A stretch of 40,337 bases of DNA from positions 1 to 40,337 of the forward strand of contig CANQTA010000008.1 in NCBI GenBank assembly GCA_947626655.1, read 5' to 3'. The DNA is from an uncultured Bacilli bacterium (GTDB lineage Bacteria > Bacillota_I > Bacilli_A > RF39 > UBA660). The notes under the pieces are model-generated. The model did not search any database and was not told the DNA's origin. It saw only the letters and a list, made by a program, of their open reading frames with translations. The position numbers and the translations under genes are program-made. This document shows, one piece after another, positions 16,251 to 25,030 of this stretch (position 1 is the first letter of the stretch; every line of letters starts with the position of its first letter).

Positions 16251-16281
16251 AAATTTGAAAGGTAACAATTTCAAATTTTTC
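16251..16281 (+). terminator. Terminator after the rnfC/rnfD-like pair
   Basis: Stem AAATTTGAAA/TTTCAAATTT with an eight-base loop, running into TT and then TTCTTGTGTTTTT. Outer CACA/TGTG and TTTAAGA/TCTTAAA segments could extend the stem. Confidence 0.65.
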
Positions 16282-16333
16282 TTGTGTTTTTAATTTGTCT
16301 TAAATACCAAGAAATGGAAGAGAAAGGTAATTT

Positions 16334-17872
16334 ATGAAAAAATTAATATTTATTTTGTTATGTTTTAGTATGAGTATTATTTTAGGTAAATGTGCTACGA
16401 TTGTAGGAACTGATACTCCTTATTATGTTACTTATAAGTCTAATACGGTTACTAAAATTGTTAATGTAAAAAAACTTTATGATAAAGATACTAAAGAACC
16501 AATTTTTAGTGTTACTTTAAATGGTAAAGATGATACATATTATATTGGCGATAATTTTGAAACAACATTGGAGTATTCGAAAGAAAAATGTTTTAAGGAT
16601 AAAGATAATTATATGCTTTTTCCTACTTATGTTTATTATGGTTATCAAAGCTATTTAGATGATTATCATTATTTTTTAACCCAATATTTAATTTGGAAAA
16701 TGTTTAATTATAATACTTATTATATAAGTGATGCGGAAGGTAATAAAATTACGACATATGATATAGAAGCTGATAAACTTTTTCAAAAAATTATGTTACC
16801 ATCAGCAACACCACCAGCATTTTATCATGAACAACGGATGGAAATATGGGATACTTATCAAATGAAATATTATAATAATTGGATAGTTTATGATGATCCT
16901 ATAGTCAAAGGGTTAAAAATTCATACTATTGATAGAACTATTAATATTTACAATGAGGAAGTAGGAGATTATGAAATTGAATTTTCAAAAACTTATGAAC
17001 AAGAAATAAAATGTTATACTGATGGAAAAGCATATTATTGGTCTAGTACGAAAGGTCCGAGTAATGTTAGTAAAACTTTAAAGTATTCGGTTTATGGAAC
17101 AATGTTACATTTAAATGAAGTTGTAGATGGAGTAGATAATCGTTTAGGAGATGCAAAACTTTTAAATAGTCAGTATGAAATTTATTTAGATGGGGATTTA
17201 AAACTTACAACATCTGCTTTAAGTTTTCCGGTAAAATCTAATAGTGAGTATGTGATTAAAGATATTTCTCAAAATGAGGGTTTTCGGAAAAGTGCTGATG
17301 TTCTTTATGTGATGTCCGATCAAGAAAGTACTTTAGATATTAATAAAGAAGTGATTCGAAAACAATTTAGTGTAGAAGTTAAAACCCCTTTAGAATATCA
17401 AATATATTTAAAAAGTAATAATGAATTATATGCTACTATAAATAAAGATACTAAAGAGTTAGTGCTGCCTTATGGAATTTATGAATTAAAAGAAAATGAT
17501 TTAACTTTAAAAGAAATTGAAGTTTTAGATGAAGAGGCTGAGGAAATTATTATTGAAGAGATTAAGGAAGAAGTAAAACCACCGGTAGTAGATGTTCCGA
17601 AAGATGAGGTAATAGAAAACTCTAAGTCTGATGATTTAGAAGATGATTTAAATGATAAATTGGAAAATAATATAGAAGAGAATAATTGGGAAGATAATAT
17701 AGAGTTTGAGCCTTTAGAAAATTTAGAAGAGAAAGATGCCGATTTAATTATTGAAGAAATAGCGATTCCAAAGACTTTTGATTCAATTTTTCAATATTTA
17801 TTTTTGGCTCTATTGTCTAGTTTATTTTTGGGCTGGTTACTTAAAAAGGGTAAATTTAATTATAGGGATTAA
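16334..17872 (+). CDS. Wall-anchored adhesin with a thioester-domain-like region
   Basis: A 512-residue protein with a signal peptide (residues 1-20). Residues about 60-180 resemble a TQXA/thioester domain: Cys86 in EKCFKDKD, the motif TQYLIW (116-121, family TQxxIW), and possible thioester glutamines in FQKIM (Gln151) or YQMKY. Residues about 275-330 look like a small Cna-B/SpaA-type beta domain (DAKLLNSQYEIYLDGDLKL). An acidic spacer rich in Glu and Asp follows (400-470). The C-terminus has the layout of a sortase signal: IPKTFD, a hydrophobic segment, then KKGKFNYRD. The motif has Phe where LPXTG has Gly. Thioester adhesins attach covalently to host or matrix amines. Function is inferred from motifs only. 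Confidence 0.6.
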   Translation: MKKLIFILLCFSMSIILGKCATIVGTDTPYYVTYKSNTVTKIVNVKKLYDKDTKEPIFSVTLNGKDDTYYIGDNFETTLEYSKEKCFKDKDNYMLFPTYVYYGYQSYLDDYHYFLTQYLIWKMFNYNTYYISDAEGNKITTYDIEADKLFQKIMLPSATPPAFYHEQRMEIWDTYQMKYYNNWIVYDDPIVKGLKIHTIDRTINIYNEEVGDYEIEFSKTYEQEIKCYTDGKAYYWSSTKGPSNVSKTLKYSVYGTMLHLNEVVDGVDNRLGDAKLLNSQYEIYLDGDLKLTTSALSFPVKSNSEYVIKDISQNEGFRKSADVLYVMSDQESTLDINKEVIRKQFSVEVKTPLEYQIYLKSNNELYATINKDTKELVLPYGIYELKENDLTLKEIEVLDEEAEEIIIEEIKEEVKPPVVDVPKDEVIENSKSDDLEDDLNDKLENNIEENNWEDNIEFEPLENLEEKDADLIIEEIAIPKTFDSIFQYLFLALLSSLFLGWLLKKGKFNYRD

Positions 17873-17880
17873 GATTAATA

Positions 17881-17905
17881 AAAAGGATCAAGGGGTCCTT
17901 TTTTG
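17881..17905 (+). terminator. Terminator after the adhesin gene
   Basis: Stem AAAAGGATC/GGTCCTTTT followed by TT; about eight paired bases with one G·T. Confidence 0.8.
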
Positions 17906-17906
17906 T

Positions 17907-17934
17907 TTGACATTATTTTAATATTTGATATAAT
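17907..17934 (+). promoter_or_regulatory. Sigma-A promoter of the dnaG-region operon
   Basis: TTGACA (17907-17912), a 16-base spacer and TATAAT (17929-17934). Both boxes match consensus perfectly. Confidence 0.85.
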
Positions 17935-17958
17935 AAATTTGCTATTGAAGGGGATAAT

Positions 17959-18555
17959 ATGGCAAATTTTTATGAAGATGCTAATATCTTAAAATTACGT
18001 AGTATTATTAATGAATTATCTGATTATTTTTATGCAGTAATAAGCACTGATACAACTTCTTTAAGTGAACAAATTTATTTAATACAAGGGGTTTTAGAAA
18101 TTGTTTTAAACTATCAAAAAATGGCAGCAAATTTAACTTATGATATTAAATATCAGGATATTAAAATTATATTTAAAAGAAAATTATTGAAGCAAATTTT
18201 AAATGAATATCGTGGTGAATTGTTGGCATTATCACAAGAAATTGAAATTTTAGTGGCTAATATTTTTACTTTTTTAAATCGTAATAAAAGAAATTGGGAG
18301 AGTAGCATTATTTTAACTCCTGATGATATACCTATTTTAGAGGAAGCTCATTTGGTTTTAGAATATTATCAAAATACGGGTGATTTACCAAGTGATATTC
18401 CTAAACAGGTTCAGAAAATGCTTCTAAAAATGTGGCAAAAAGATTTATCTAGTTCGGAGTCTGAGTTTTCGATATTGTTTCAAGAATTTGCCGACAAAAT
18501 TCAAAATGGTTTAGAAGAAAGAGGTTTAAAATTGCATCTAAATGTGTTAAATTAG
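17959..18555 (+). CDS. Conserved-looking alpha-helical protein of unknown function
   Basis: A 198-residue protein, predicted cytoplasmic and mostly helical, without signal peptide, transmembrane helix or recognisable catalytic motif. It has long amphipathic stretches (ALSQEIEILVANIFTFLN and ILFQEFADKIQNGLEERGLK) and a Pro-containing segment, LTPDDIPILEEAHLVLEYY. It follows a consensus promoter and has AAGGGG seven to eight bases before ATG, so it is a real gene. It is 93 bases before dnaG and may be the first gene of the dnaG–rpoD–trmK unit. I do not recognise the family; nothing in the sequence fixes a function. Confidence 0.7.
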   Translation: MANFYEDANILKLRSIINELSDYFYAVISTDTTSLSEQIYLIQGVLEIVLNYQKMAANLTYDIKYQDIKIIFKRKLLKQILNEYRGELLALSQEIEILVANIFTFLNRNKRNWESSIILTPDDIPILEEAHLVLEYYQNTGDLPSDIPKQVQKMLLKMWQKDLSSSESEFSILFQEFADKIQNGLEERGLKLHLNVLN

Positions 18556-18648
18556 TGTCAAATTTAGCATTTTTTGCAAAAAATTGTCATTTAAAAAAAG
18601 GAAATCAAGGGGTAGGCGCAAATATATATAAGTAGAGGGTAAAAATTT

Positions 18649-20403
18649 ATGCAATTAATAAATGAAGAAAAAATTAATGAAATAAGGAATTCGGCCGATA
18701 TTGTTAGTGTTATTTCTGATTATGTTACTTTAACGAGACAAGGCAAAAATTACTTTGGGCGTTGTCCTTTTCATGATGACCATAAACCTAGTATGTCGGT
18801 TTCTAAAGAACGGCAACTTTTTAAGTGTTTTGTGTGTGGTAAAGGTGGTAATGTGTTTAATTTTATTCAAAATTATGAAAATGTTACGTTTATGGAAGCG
18901 GTTAAAAAAGTTGCAGACCGGGTTGGCATTTATTTAGACATAAATCCTGGTAAAACGGAAAATACTAAGTTTCAAGAAGAATACGAAATAATGGATTTTA
19001 CAACAAAAATATTACAAAATAATTTAAATAGTAAGGAAGGCATTAAAGCTAAAGAATATTTAGCCAAACGAAATATTGATGAAAATATTATTAAAGAATT
19101 TCGAATTGGCTATGCAATTAATGATAATACTTATCTCTATAATGTTTTAACTAAGAAAAATTATTCTTTGAATAAGTTAGATGATTTGGGTTTAATTAAT
19201 AAAGATGGTCTTAAAGGCTATGATAAATTTATCAATCGTATTATGATTCCAATAACTAATTTAGAAAATAAAGTCGTGGGATTTACCGGGCGTATTTTTA
19301 ATGGGGAAGATACTGCTAAATATATTAATACTAAAGAAACTATTATTTATAAAAAAGGGAATATATTATTTAATTATTATAATGCTAAAAATTATATTCG
19401 CGAAAATAAATGTGCTATTTTAGTAGAAGGCAATATGGATGCGATTCGGATGTATTCTAGTGGTATTAAAAATGTTTTAGCGTTAATGGGAACTGCTATA
19501 ACTAAAGAACAAGTGGAAATATTAAAAAAATTGCGAGTACCAATTGTGTTGATGCTAGATAATGATGATGCTGGTAATCTAGCTACTTTAAACGTGGGAA
19601 GTCTTTTAGTGGCAAATAATGTTCCTTGTCAGGTGATAAGATTATCGGGTAGTAAAGATCCGGATGAATATATTGTGAATTTTGGAGTTGATGCTTTGAA
19701 GGAAGTGTTGACTAAACCACTTAGTTTTTTAGATTTTCGTTTGCAAGAGTTAAAAAATAATAAAAATTTAGAGAATACAGAAGAGTTAATTAAATATGTA
19801 AAAGAGGTAATTAAATTATTAGCAAATGAAGATAATTTAACTAAAGAAATAACTTTGAAAAAAATAAGTGATGATTATAATTTAGATTATGAATTATTGA
19901 AACAAGAAATAACTTTTAATAAAGAAGAACCAGCAAAAGAAGTAGTGGTGCCAAAAGTAGTCGAAAATAAGGATAATAAATATCAAATTTGTGTTTATAA
20001 TATTTTGTATTATATGATGTGTGATAGTAAGTATTTAACGATTTTTAATAAGAAGTTAGGTTATCTTAAAAATAAAGAAGAACGAGATTTAGTGACAGAA
20101 ATTGAGTATTTTATTAATAAATATGGCAAAATAAATATGGCTGATTTCTTAACTTATTTAGAAAATTATGATAATCTAAAAGATTTAGTTAATAATATTA
20201 CTAAAGTGGTTTCTTTGGAAATACTTGACGAAAAAACGTTTTTAGAGTATATTAATGCATTAGATAGATTATTAAACAGGGAAAATATTAAAAATATTAA
20301 GAATAAAATCAAAAGAACTTCTTCGGTTGATGAACAATTGGAAAATATTAATAAACAGATTTTATTGCAAAAAAAAATGTTAGAAGTAAAAAAGGAAGTG
20401 TAG
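18649..20403 (+). CDS. dnaG: DNA primase
   Basis: A 584-residue primase that makes RNA primers for replication. The N-terminal CHC2 zinc domain has Cys39, His42, Cys60 and Cys63 (CPFHDDHKPS... KCFVCGKGG). The catalytic core includes the TOPRIM fold, with VEGNMDAIRMYSSG around residue 260 and LMLDNDDAGN around residue 305 providing metal-binding acidic residues. The remaining C-terminal region (about 430-584) should contact the replicative helicase. RBS AGAGGG lies nine bases before ATG. rpoD starts three bases after the stop, so the two are coupled. This is the classic macromolecular-synthesis operon without the rpsU of enteric bacteria. Confidence 0.96.
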   Translation: MQLINEEKINEIRNSADIVSVISDYVTLTRQGKNYFGRCPFHDDHKPSMSVSKERQLFKCFVCGKGGNVFNFIQNYENVTFMEAVKKVADRVGIYLDINPGKTENTKFQEEYEIMDFTTKILQNNLNSKEGIKAKEYLAKRNIDENIIKEFRIGYAINDNTYLYNVLTKKNYSLNKLDDLGLINKDGLKGYDKFINRIMIPITNLENKVVGFTGRIFNGEDTAKYINTKETIIYKKGNILFNYYNAKNYIRENKCAILVEGNMDAIRMYSSGIKNVLALMGTAITKEQVEILKKLRVPIVLMLDNDDAGNLATLNVGSLLVANNVPCQVIRLSGSKDPDEYIVNFGVDALKEVLTKPLSFLDFRLQELKNNKNLENTEELIKYVKEVIKLLANEDNLTKEITLKKISDDYNLDYELLKQEITFNKEEPAKEVVVPKVVENKDNKYQICVYNILYYMMCDSKYLTIFNKKLGYLKNKEERDLVTEIEYFINKYGKINMADFLTYLENYDNLKDLVNNITKVVSLEILDEKTFLEYINALDRLLNRENIKNIKNKIKRTSSVDEQLENINKQILLQKKMLEVKKEV

Positions 20404-20406
20404 ATT

Positions 20407-21519
20407 ATGGTGGAAATTAAAACAATTAAGGAAAGAAAAGAGGAATTAATTAAAAAAGGGGAAGAAAAAGGTTATATAACTTTTGAAGAATTAGCTAAGT
20501 CTTTAAAGGGATTAGAAATTGATAGTGATACTTTAGATGATTTATATAATACTTTTGTCGATGCAGGAATATCAGTAATAACAGAAGAAGATGCAGAAGA
20601 GGCTGGTAGTGCTGCGGGGGAAATTAATTTTGCTAAATTAGAAGAAGAACCTCTTTTGTTAGATGATGCCGAAATAACTAAGGATGTCAATATTAATGAT
20701 CCAGTAAGGATGTATTTAAAAGAAATAGGAAGAATTAGTTTATTATCCAATGAAGATGAAATGAATATTAGTATTAGAATAGCTGATGGAGATGAAGAAG
20801 CTAAAAGGGTTTTGGCAGAGTCTAATTTGCGTTTAGTAGTAAGTATTGCTAAAAGATATGTTGGTCGGGGACTTTTGTTTTTAGATTTAATCCAAGAGGG
20901 TAATATTGGTTTGATGAAAGCCGTTGAAAAATTTGATTATGATAAAGGTTATAAATTTTCTACTTATGCTACTTGGTGGATAAGACAAGCGATTACGAGG
21001 GCTTTAGCTGATCAAGCAAGAACTATTAGAGTACCTGTTCATATGGTAGAAACTATCAATAAAATGGTAAGAGTCCAAAGACAAATGACTTTGGAATTAA
21101 ATCGGGAACCATCTGATGAAGAAATTGCTAAAAAGATGGGAATTTCAGTCGATAAAGTAAGAGAAGTTATTAAAATTAGTCAAGAACCAGTTTCTTTAGA
21201 AACACCAATTGGTGAAGAAGATGATTCACATTTGGGAGATTTCCTTAAAGATGAAAGTAGTTTGTCACCAGAAGAGTATACAGAAAATGAGATTTTAAAA
21301 GAAGAAATAAAAGATGTTTTACAAACGCTACAACCAAGAGAACAAGAAGTATTGGAATTAAGATTTGGATTAATAGATGGTACTTGTCATACTTTAGAAG
21401 ATGTTGGGAAAAGATTTAATGTTACAAGAGAGCGGATTAGACAAATAGAAGCTAAAGCATTACGAAAATTACGGCATCCATCACGGGCTAAAAAATTGCG
21501 AGATTTTTTAGATAACTAA
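20407..21519 (+). CDS. rpoD: Primary sigma factor SigA (RpoD)
   Basis: A 370-residue vegetative sigma-70 factor, the usual size for Bacillus SigA. It has a short acidic region 1.1, then [17 protein letters not shown] (region 1.2), [38 protein letters not shown] and [16 protein letters not shown] (region 2, with the -10-melting aromatic residues), region 3, and the region 4 helix-turn-helix [22 protein letters not shown]. It recognises TTGACA/TATAAT promoters, many of which are evident in this window. It sits between dnaG and trmK with almost no spacing, the normal Bacillota order. Confidence 0.97.
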   Translation: MVEIKTIKERKEELIKKGEEKGYITFEELAKSLKGLEIDSDTLDDLYNTFVDAGISVITEEDAEEAGSAAGEINFAKLEEEPLLLDDAEITKDVNINDPVRMYLKEIGRISLLSNEDEMNISIRIADGDEEAKRVLAESNLRLVVSIAKRYVGRGLLFLDLIQEGNIGLMKAVEKFDYDKGYKFSTYATWWIRQAITRALADQARTIRVPVHMVETINKMVRVQRQMTLELNREPSDEEIAKKMGISVDKVREVIKISQEPVSLETPIGEEDDSHLGDFLKDESSLSPEEYTENEILKEEIKDVLQTLQPREQEVLELRFGLIDGTCHTLEDVGKRFNVTRERIRQIEAKALRKLRHPSRAKKLRDFLDN

Positions 21520-21521
21520 TT

Positions 21522-22142
21522 ATGGATAGTTTACGAATAAGGGCAATCGCATCAGATATATCGCTTAATGATGTTGTTTTAGATCTTGGTTGTGATCATG
21601 GTTATTTAAGTATTTATTTAAAAGAAAATAATTTATGTAAAGAAGTATATGCTAGTGATATATCGCCGAATGCTCTGGCATTTGCCCAAAAGAATATTCA
21701 AAAGTCAGGTCAAAAAATTCAAACATTTTTAAGTGATGGTTTTGAAAATATCCCCGTAAGTTTTAATACAGTAGTGATTGCGGGGATGGGAACAAGTAAT
21801 ATTTTAAGTATTTTAGAACATGAGAAATGTCCTAATAAATTGGTTTTGGCTAGTAATAATGATTATTATAAATTACGAAGTTCTTTAAATAAAAAGGGTT
21901 TTAAAATTGTCGATGAACAAGCTATTTATGAAAATAAGCATTATTATATTATTTTATTATGTATTAAAGGTCACCAACATTTAAAAAAAAGAGAATTGAA
22001 ATTTGGAATTAGTAATAACGAAGATTATTATGCTTATTTAATGAAACATAATCTAGAATTAATTCCGAAGGTTCCTTGGCTTTTGAAAATTAAACTAAAA
22101 TGGGATAATGTCCTGTTAAAAGGTCTTATTGAAAAAAAGTAG
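21522..22142 (+). CDS. trmK: tRNA (adenine22-N1)-methyltransferase TrmK
   Basis: A 206-residue class I SAM-dependent methyltransferase. It has the SAM-binding motif VLDLGCDHGYLSIYL (about residues 19-33), an acidic residue after beta-2 (EVYASDISP), and the TrmK signature VVIAGMGTSNILSIL followed by LVLASNNDYYKLRSSL. It methylates N1 of adenine 22 in the D-loop of certain tRNAs. It begins two bases after rpoD, as in Bacillus, where yqfN follows sigA. The next gene of the Bacillus cluster (yqfO) is absent here. Confidence 0.93.
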   Translation: MDSLRIRAIASDISLNDVVLDLGCDHGYLSIYLKENNLCKEVYASDISPNALAFAQKNIQKSGQKIQTFLSDGFENIPVSFNTVVIAGMGTSNILSILEHEKCPNKLVLASNNDYYKLRSSLNKKGFKIVDEQAIYENKHYYIILLCIKGHQHLKKRELKFGISNNEDYYAYLMKHNLELIPKVPWLLKIKLKWDNVLLKGLIEKK

Positions 22143-22152
22143 GACCTTTTTT
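22118..22152 (+). terminator. Terminator overlapping the trmK 3' end
   Basis: Stem AAAAGGTC/GACCTTTT with a 17-base loop, followed by TT. The hairpin is built into the last codons of trmK and the convergent yqfQ-like gene. Confidence 0.65.
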
Positions 22153-22425
22153 AGTGGGAGTAAAACTGGTTTCATAGCTAGAAACATTATTTATTTTATC
22201 TTTAATTGGTTTTAAATTTTTATTAGTATTTGTTATTACTCTGTTAGTAGTTGTCGTACTCATTTCTTTTATTAAATTAAAAGCATTGCGAGCATTATTT
22301 AACATGGGTTTAGCTTCTTTATAAAGGGGAATTATTTGATTAACAACTCCTAAAGTTTTAGAAATTCCTCCGAGGACTTTACCAAAAGAAAGGCCGCCCA
22401 TTAAACTTCGTGGTCCAAACATCAT
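22126..22425 (-). CDS. Small YqfQ/VrrA-like protein
   Basis: A 99-residue basic protein. The start MMFGPRSLMGGLSFGKVLGG and the glycine-rich N-terminus, followed by a helical segment (IIPLYKEAKPMLNNARNAF) and a low-complexity Thr/Lys tail, resemble the YqfQ (VrrA) proteins found near sigA in Bacillus. Those are linked to spore coat or otherwise poorly understood. RBS AGGTGA lies three to six bases before the paired ATG codons. It converges with trmK and overlaps its 3' end by 17 bases. Family assignment is from pattern and position only. Confidence 0.55.
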   Translation of the reverse strand: MMFGPRSLMGGLSFGKVLGGISKTLGVVNQIIPLYKEAKPMLNNARNAFNLIKEMSTTTTNRVITNTNKNLKPIKDKINNVSSYETSFTPTKKGPTFFQ

Positions 22426-22458
22426 TAATCACCTACTATATTTTATGCTTATTGCTAC

Positions 22459-22487
22459 TAGAAACATACAAATAATTATGTTATAAT
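22459..22487 (+). promoter_or_regulatory. Promoter of pilC–pilD with extended -10
   Basis: TAGAAA (22459-22464), a 17-base spacer and TATAAT (22482-22487) preceded by TGT, an extended -10 element. Confidence 0.6.
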
Positions 22488-22515
22488 AAACGAGGATAGT
22501 AAGGAGTAAATTCTT

Positions 22516-24078
22516 ATGGAAGAAACGACTAAGAAACCAAAGAAAAAATTTTCAATTATTAATTTCTTTAAGAATATTATCTTAGTTATTTTTTCTATTT
22601 TTTCCTATGCTTTTATTGGAATTAAAGCTTGTACATTTGATTTTTTTGTTTTTATTTATAACAGTTTAAGTTGGCGCCTTGATAAGGCTTATAAAAGGAC
22701 TAAACAAACTATTGGGGCTCCAACTTATGAAAATGAAGAGAAGAAAAAGAAAAGTAAGAAAGTATATAATTATAGTGCTAAAACAATGCAAAAATTGCAA
22801 GCTGAGTCGCAAGAATTGTTGAAAGATTTACAAACTACTGGAGCAACTCGTAGTAAAGAAGTCAATGCTTATCGTTTTAAAGTTCGTAATAAAAATGGTA
22901 AAATTGTTAAAGGAACTATGAATGGTCAATCAAAACTTGATATCAATGCTTTTTTAGTTAATGAAGGATATACAGTGTATAGTATTGAGACAAGTTCTTG
23001 GATTAATTTTGTTTATAAGGAAACAACTTTAGGTAATCCAAAGATGTCAACTAAGGAACTAATTTTTTTCTTAACGCAATTATCAACTTATTTAAAAGCA
23101 GGTTTAACTTTAAATGATTCAATAAAAATTTTGACAAAACAAATAAAGAAAAAAAATCGTAAAAGAGCATTTGCTTCGATTTCTTATGAATTAGTTTTAG
23201 GTTCTTCTTTTAGTCATGCTTTAGAAAAACAAGGGACACTTTTTCCAGCCCTTTTGATTAATATGATAAAAGCGGCGGAAGCAAGTGGAACTTTAATTGA
23301 AACTTTAGATGATATGGCTAATTACTATACTGATGTGGATGAAACGAAAAAGCAAATGATTAGTGCGATGACTTATCCCGCTATTGTGGCAGTTTTTTCA
23401 ATTGTGGTCGTAGCTTTTATTTTAATTAGTATAATTCCAAAATTTGTCGATATCTATGCAGATGCTGATGTAGAAATAAGTGGTTTAACAGCATTAATTA
23501 TTAATGTTAGTAATTTTTTGAAATTAAATATTGTCTCAATCGTGGGAGTTTTCCTTTTTATTGTTATTTTTCTCATTGTGGCTTATAAAAATATTAAAGC
23601 TTTTCGTAAAGCAATTCAAATAATTTTTATGCATATTCCGATTATTAAAAATATAATTATATATAATGAATTATCTATTTTTACTAAAACGTTTGCATCA
23701 CTTTTAAGAAATAATGTATTTATTACTGATAGTATTGATATTTTAAGTAAAGTGACGAGCAATGAAGTATATAAAGGTATTTTATATAAAACGATTAATA
23801 ATATTGTCAAAGGGGAAAAGATATCCGAGGCTTTTAAAGATCATTGGGCTATTCCAGATGTTGCTTATTTTATGATAGTTACGGGGGAATCAACAGGAGA
23901 ATTAGATAATATGATGGAAAAAGTAAGTTCTTATTATCAAGGGTTACATAAAAATATTGTCAATAATTTAAAATCATTTATAGAACCAGTTTTAATAAGC
24001 CTTTTGGCATTTGTTGTTGGAGGTATTATTATTGCAGTTGTCATTCCAATGTTTGGGATGTACGAAAATGTTATGTAG
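22516..24078 (+). CDS. pilC: PilC/GspF inner-membrane platform protein with N-terminal extension
   Basis: A 520-residue protein. The C-terminal 400 residues hold two GspF domains, with signatures FFLTQLSTYLKAGLTLNDSI and FTKTFASLLRNNVFITDSI, each followed by membrane helices and the GES/AEASG motifs (AAEASGTLIETL, TGESTGELDNMM). It is the membrane platform on which the pilus ATPase acts. The N-terminal 115 residues are unusual: a lysine-rich start, a hydrophobic segment (residues about 18-50) and a charged stretch before the YRFKVRNKNGKIVKG domain found at the start of normal PilC. The extension probably adds a membrane anchor. pilD overlaps or abuts the 3' end. Confidence 0.9.
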   Translation: MEETTKKPKKKFSIINFFKNIILVIFSIFSYAFIGIKACTFDFFVFIYNSLSWRLDKAYKRTKQTIGAPTYENEEKKKKSKKVYNYSAKTMQKLQAESQELLKDLQTTGATRSKEVNAYRFKVRNKNGKIVKGTMNGQSKLDINAFLVNEGYTVYSIETSSWINFVYKETTLGNPKMSTKELIFFLTQLSTYLKAGLTLNDSIKILTKQIKKKNRKRAFASISYELVLGSSFSHALEKQGTLFPALLINMIKAAEASGTLIETLDDMANYYTDVDETKKQMISAMTYPAIVAVFSIVVVAFILISIIPKFVDIYADADVEISGLTALIINVSNFLKLNIVSIVGVFLFIVIFLIVAYKNIKAFRKAIQIIFMHIPIIKNIIIYNELSIFTKTFASLLRNNVFITDSIDILSKVTSNEVYKGILYKTINNIVKGEKISEAFKDHWAIPDVAYFMIVTGESTGELDNMMEKVSSYYQGLHKNIVNNLKSFIEPVLISLLAFVVGGIIIAVVIPMFGMYENVM

Positions 24079-24085
24079 GGTAGTT

Positions 24086-24862
24086 GTGGTTATGGAAATA
24101 TTAATGTTTATTTTAGGGAGTATTATGGGTTCTTTCTTTTTGTGTTTAGGGACTAGATTACCTTTAAAAGAAAATTTTATTAATGCACGTAGTAAATGTG
24201 ATTATTGTCATGAAAATTTGAGATGGTATGAATTAATACCTATTTTTTCTTATCTTATACAAAAAGGTAAATGTCGGCATTGCCATCATGATTTAAGTAT
24301 AACTTATCTTTTAATGGAATTAATTACTGGTTTCCTTTTTTTAGGTGGTTATTTATATTTTGGATTTACAATTAAATTAGCTATTTATTTAGTTTTGGTG
24401 TCTGTAACATTGATTATTTTTGTTAGTGATTTTAAATATATGGTAATTTTAGATTCACCTTTAATTATAGGTAGTATTATGTTAATTGTATTAAAATATT
24501 TAGAGGGTGGTTGGCAATATACTTTTGTTGCTCTTATTTATGGAGTAGTAGCTTTTAGTGTTATGTATTTAATTAAATTATTAGGAGATAAAATTTATCA
24601 CCGAGAATCTTTGGGAGGTGGAGATATAAAATTAGCTTTTTTAATTGGTCTTACATTAGGTTATCCTTATATTGGTTTAAGAATGAGTTTAGTTTGTCTT
24701 ATTTTTGCCTCATTTTTAGCATTGCCTTATGCTTTAGCTAATCTTTATTTAAAGAAAAAAAATGAACTTCCTTATGGTCCATTTTTAGCTTCTTCATTAT
24801 TAATAATTTTTATTTTTTTAGAAAAATTTCAAAATTTATTAATCTTTTTTAATTTAACTTAG
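24086..24862 (+). CDS. pilD: Prepilin peptidase (A24)
   Basis: About 258 residues, polytopic. The N-terminal part carries the conserved GSFFLCLGTRLP and two CxxC pairs (CDYCHENL, CRHCHHDL) typical of the cytoplasmic zinc-binding loop. The aspartyl protease residues lie in SDFKYMVILD and GGGDIKLAFLIG. It removes the leader of type IV prepilins or pseudopilins and may N-methylate them. GTG at 24086 is five bases after AGGG; the ATG at 24092 is an alternative. It is in the pilC operon. No prepilin gene is visible in the window, so its substrates are encoded elsewhere. Confidence 0.9.
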   Translation: MVMEILMFILGSIMGSFFLCLGTRLPLKENFINARSKCDYCHENLRWYELIPIFSYLIQKGKCRHCHHDLSITYLLMELITGFLFLGGYLYFGFTIKLAIYLVLVSVTLIIFVSDFKYMVILDSPLIIGSIMLIVLKYLEGGWQYTFVALIYGVVAFSVMYLIKLLGDKIYHRESLGGGDIKLAFLIGLTLGYPYIGLRMSLVCLIFASFLALPYALANLYLKKKNELPYGPFLASSLLIIFIFLEKFQNLLIFFNLT

Positions 24863-24949
24863 AACGTAAACAATAACTCCGGAAATGAAACTAGCTATCA
24901 TTAAAAATAACATAACCCATACAATAGCTTTTCTGGTTTTTTTATTCAT
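24854..24949 (-). CDS. Prli42-like 31-residue membrane microprotein
   Basis: ATG at 24949 (minus strand) encodes 31 residues: a basic start MNKKTRKAIVW, one hydrophobic helix (VMLFLMIASFISGVIVYVL) and Ser. A strong ribosome-binding site GAGGAGAG lies six bases upstream. Length, basic N-terminus and single helix match Prli42, the membrane miniprotein of Bacillota reported to anchor the stressosome in Listeria. The gene converges with pilD and overlaps its last three codons. No stressosome genes are seen in the window, so only the family resemblance is claimed. Confidence 0.6.
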   Translation of the reverse strand: MNKKTRKAIVWVMLFLMIASFISGVIVYVLS

Positions 24950-25030
24950 ACAAACTCTCCTCGTTTAAAAATATATCATATTTTTGGTCTTTTTTAAAGT
25001 CTTTTTGCATAATCTTAAGTGGTGAATAAT

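Noticed and set aside
18556-18648. The 16-bp palindrome ATTTTTTGCAAAAAAT before dnaG as an operator
   Set aside because: It is simple A/T-run symmetry in an AT-rich gap, with no second copy and no nearby regulator.
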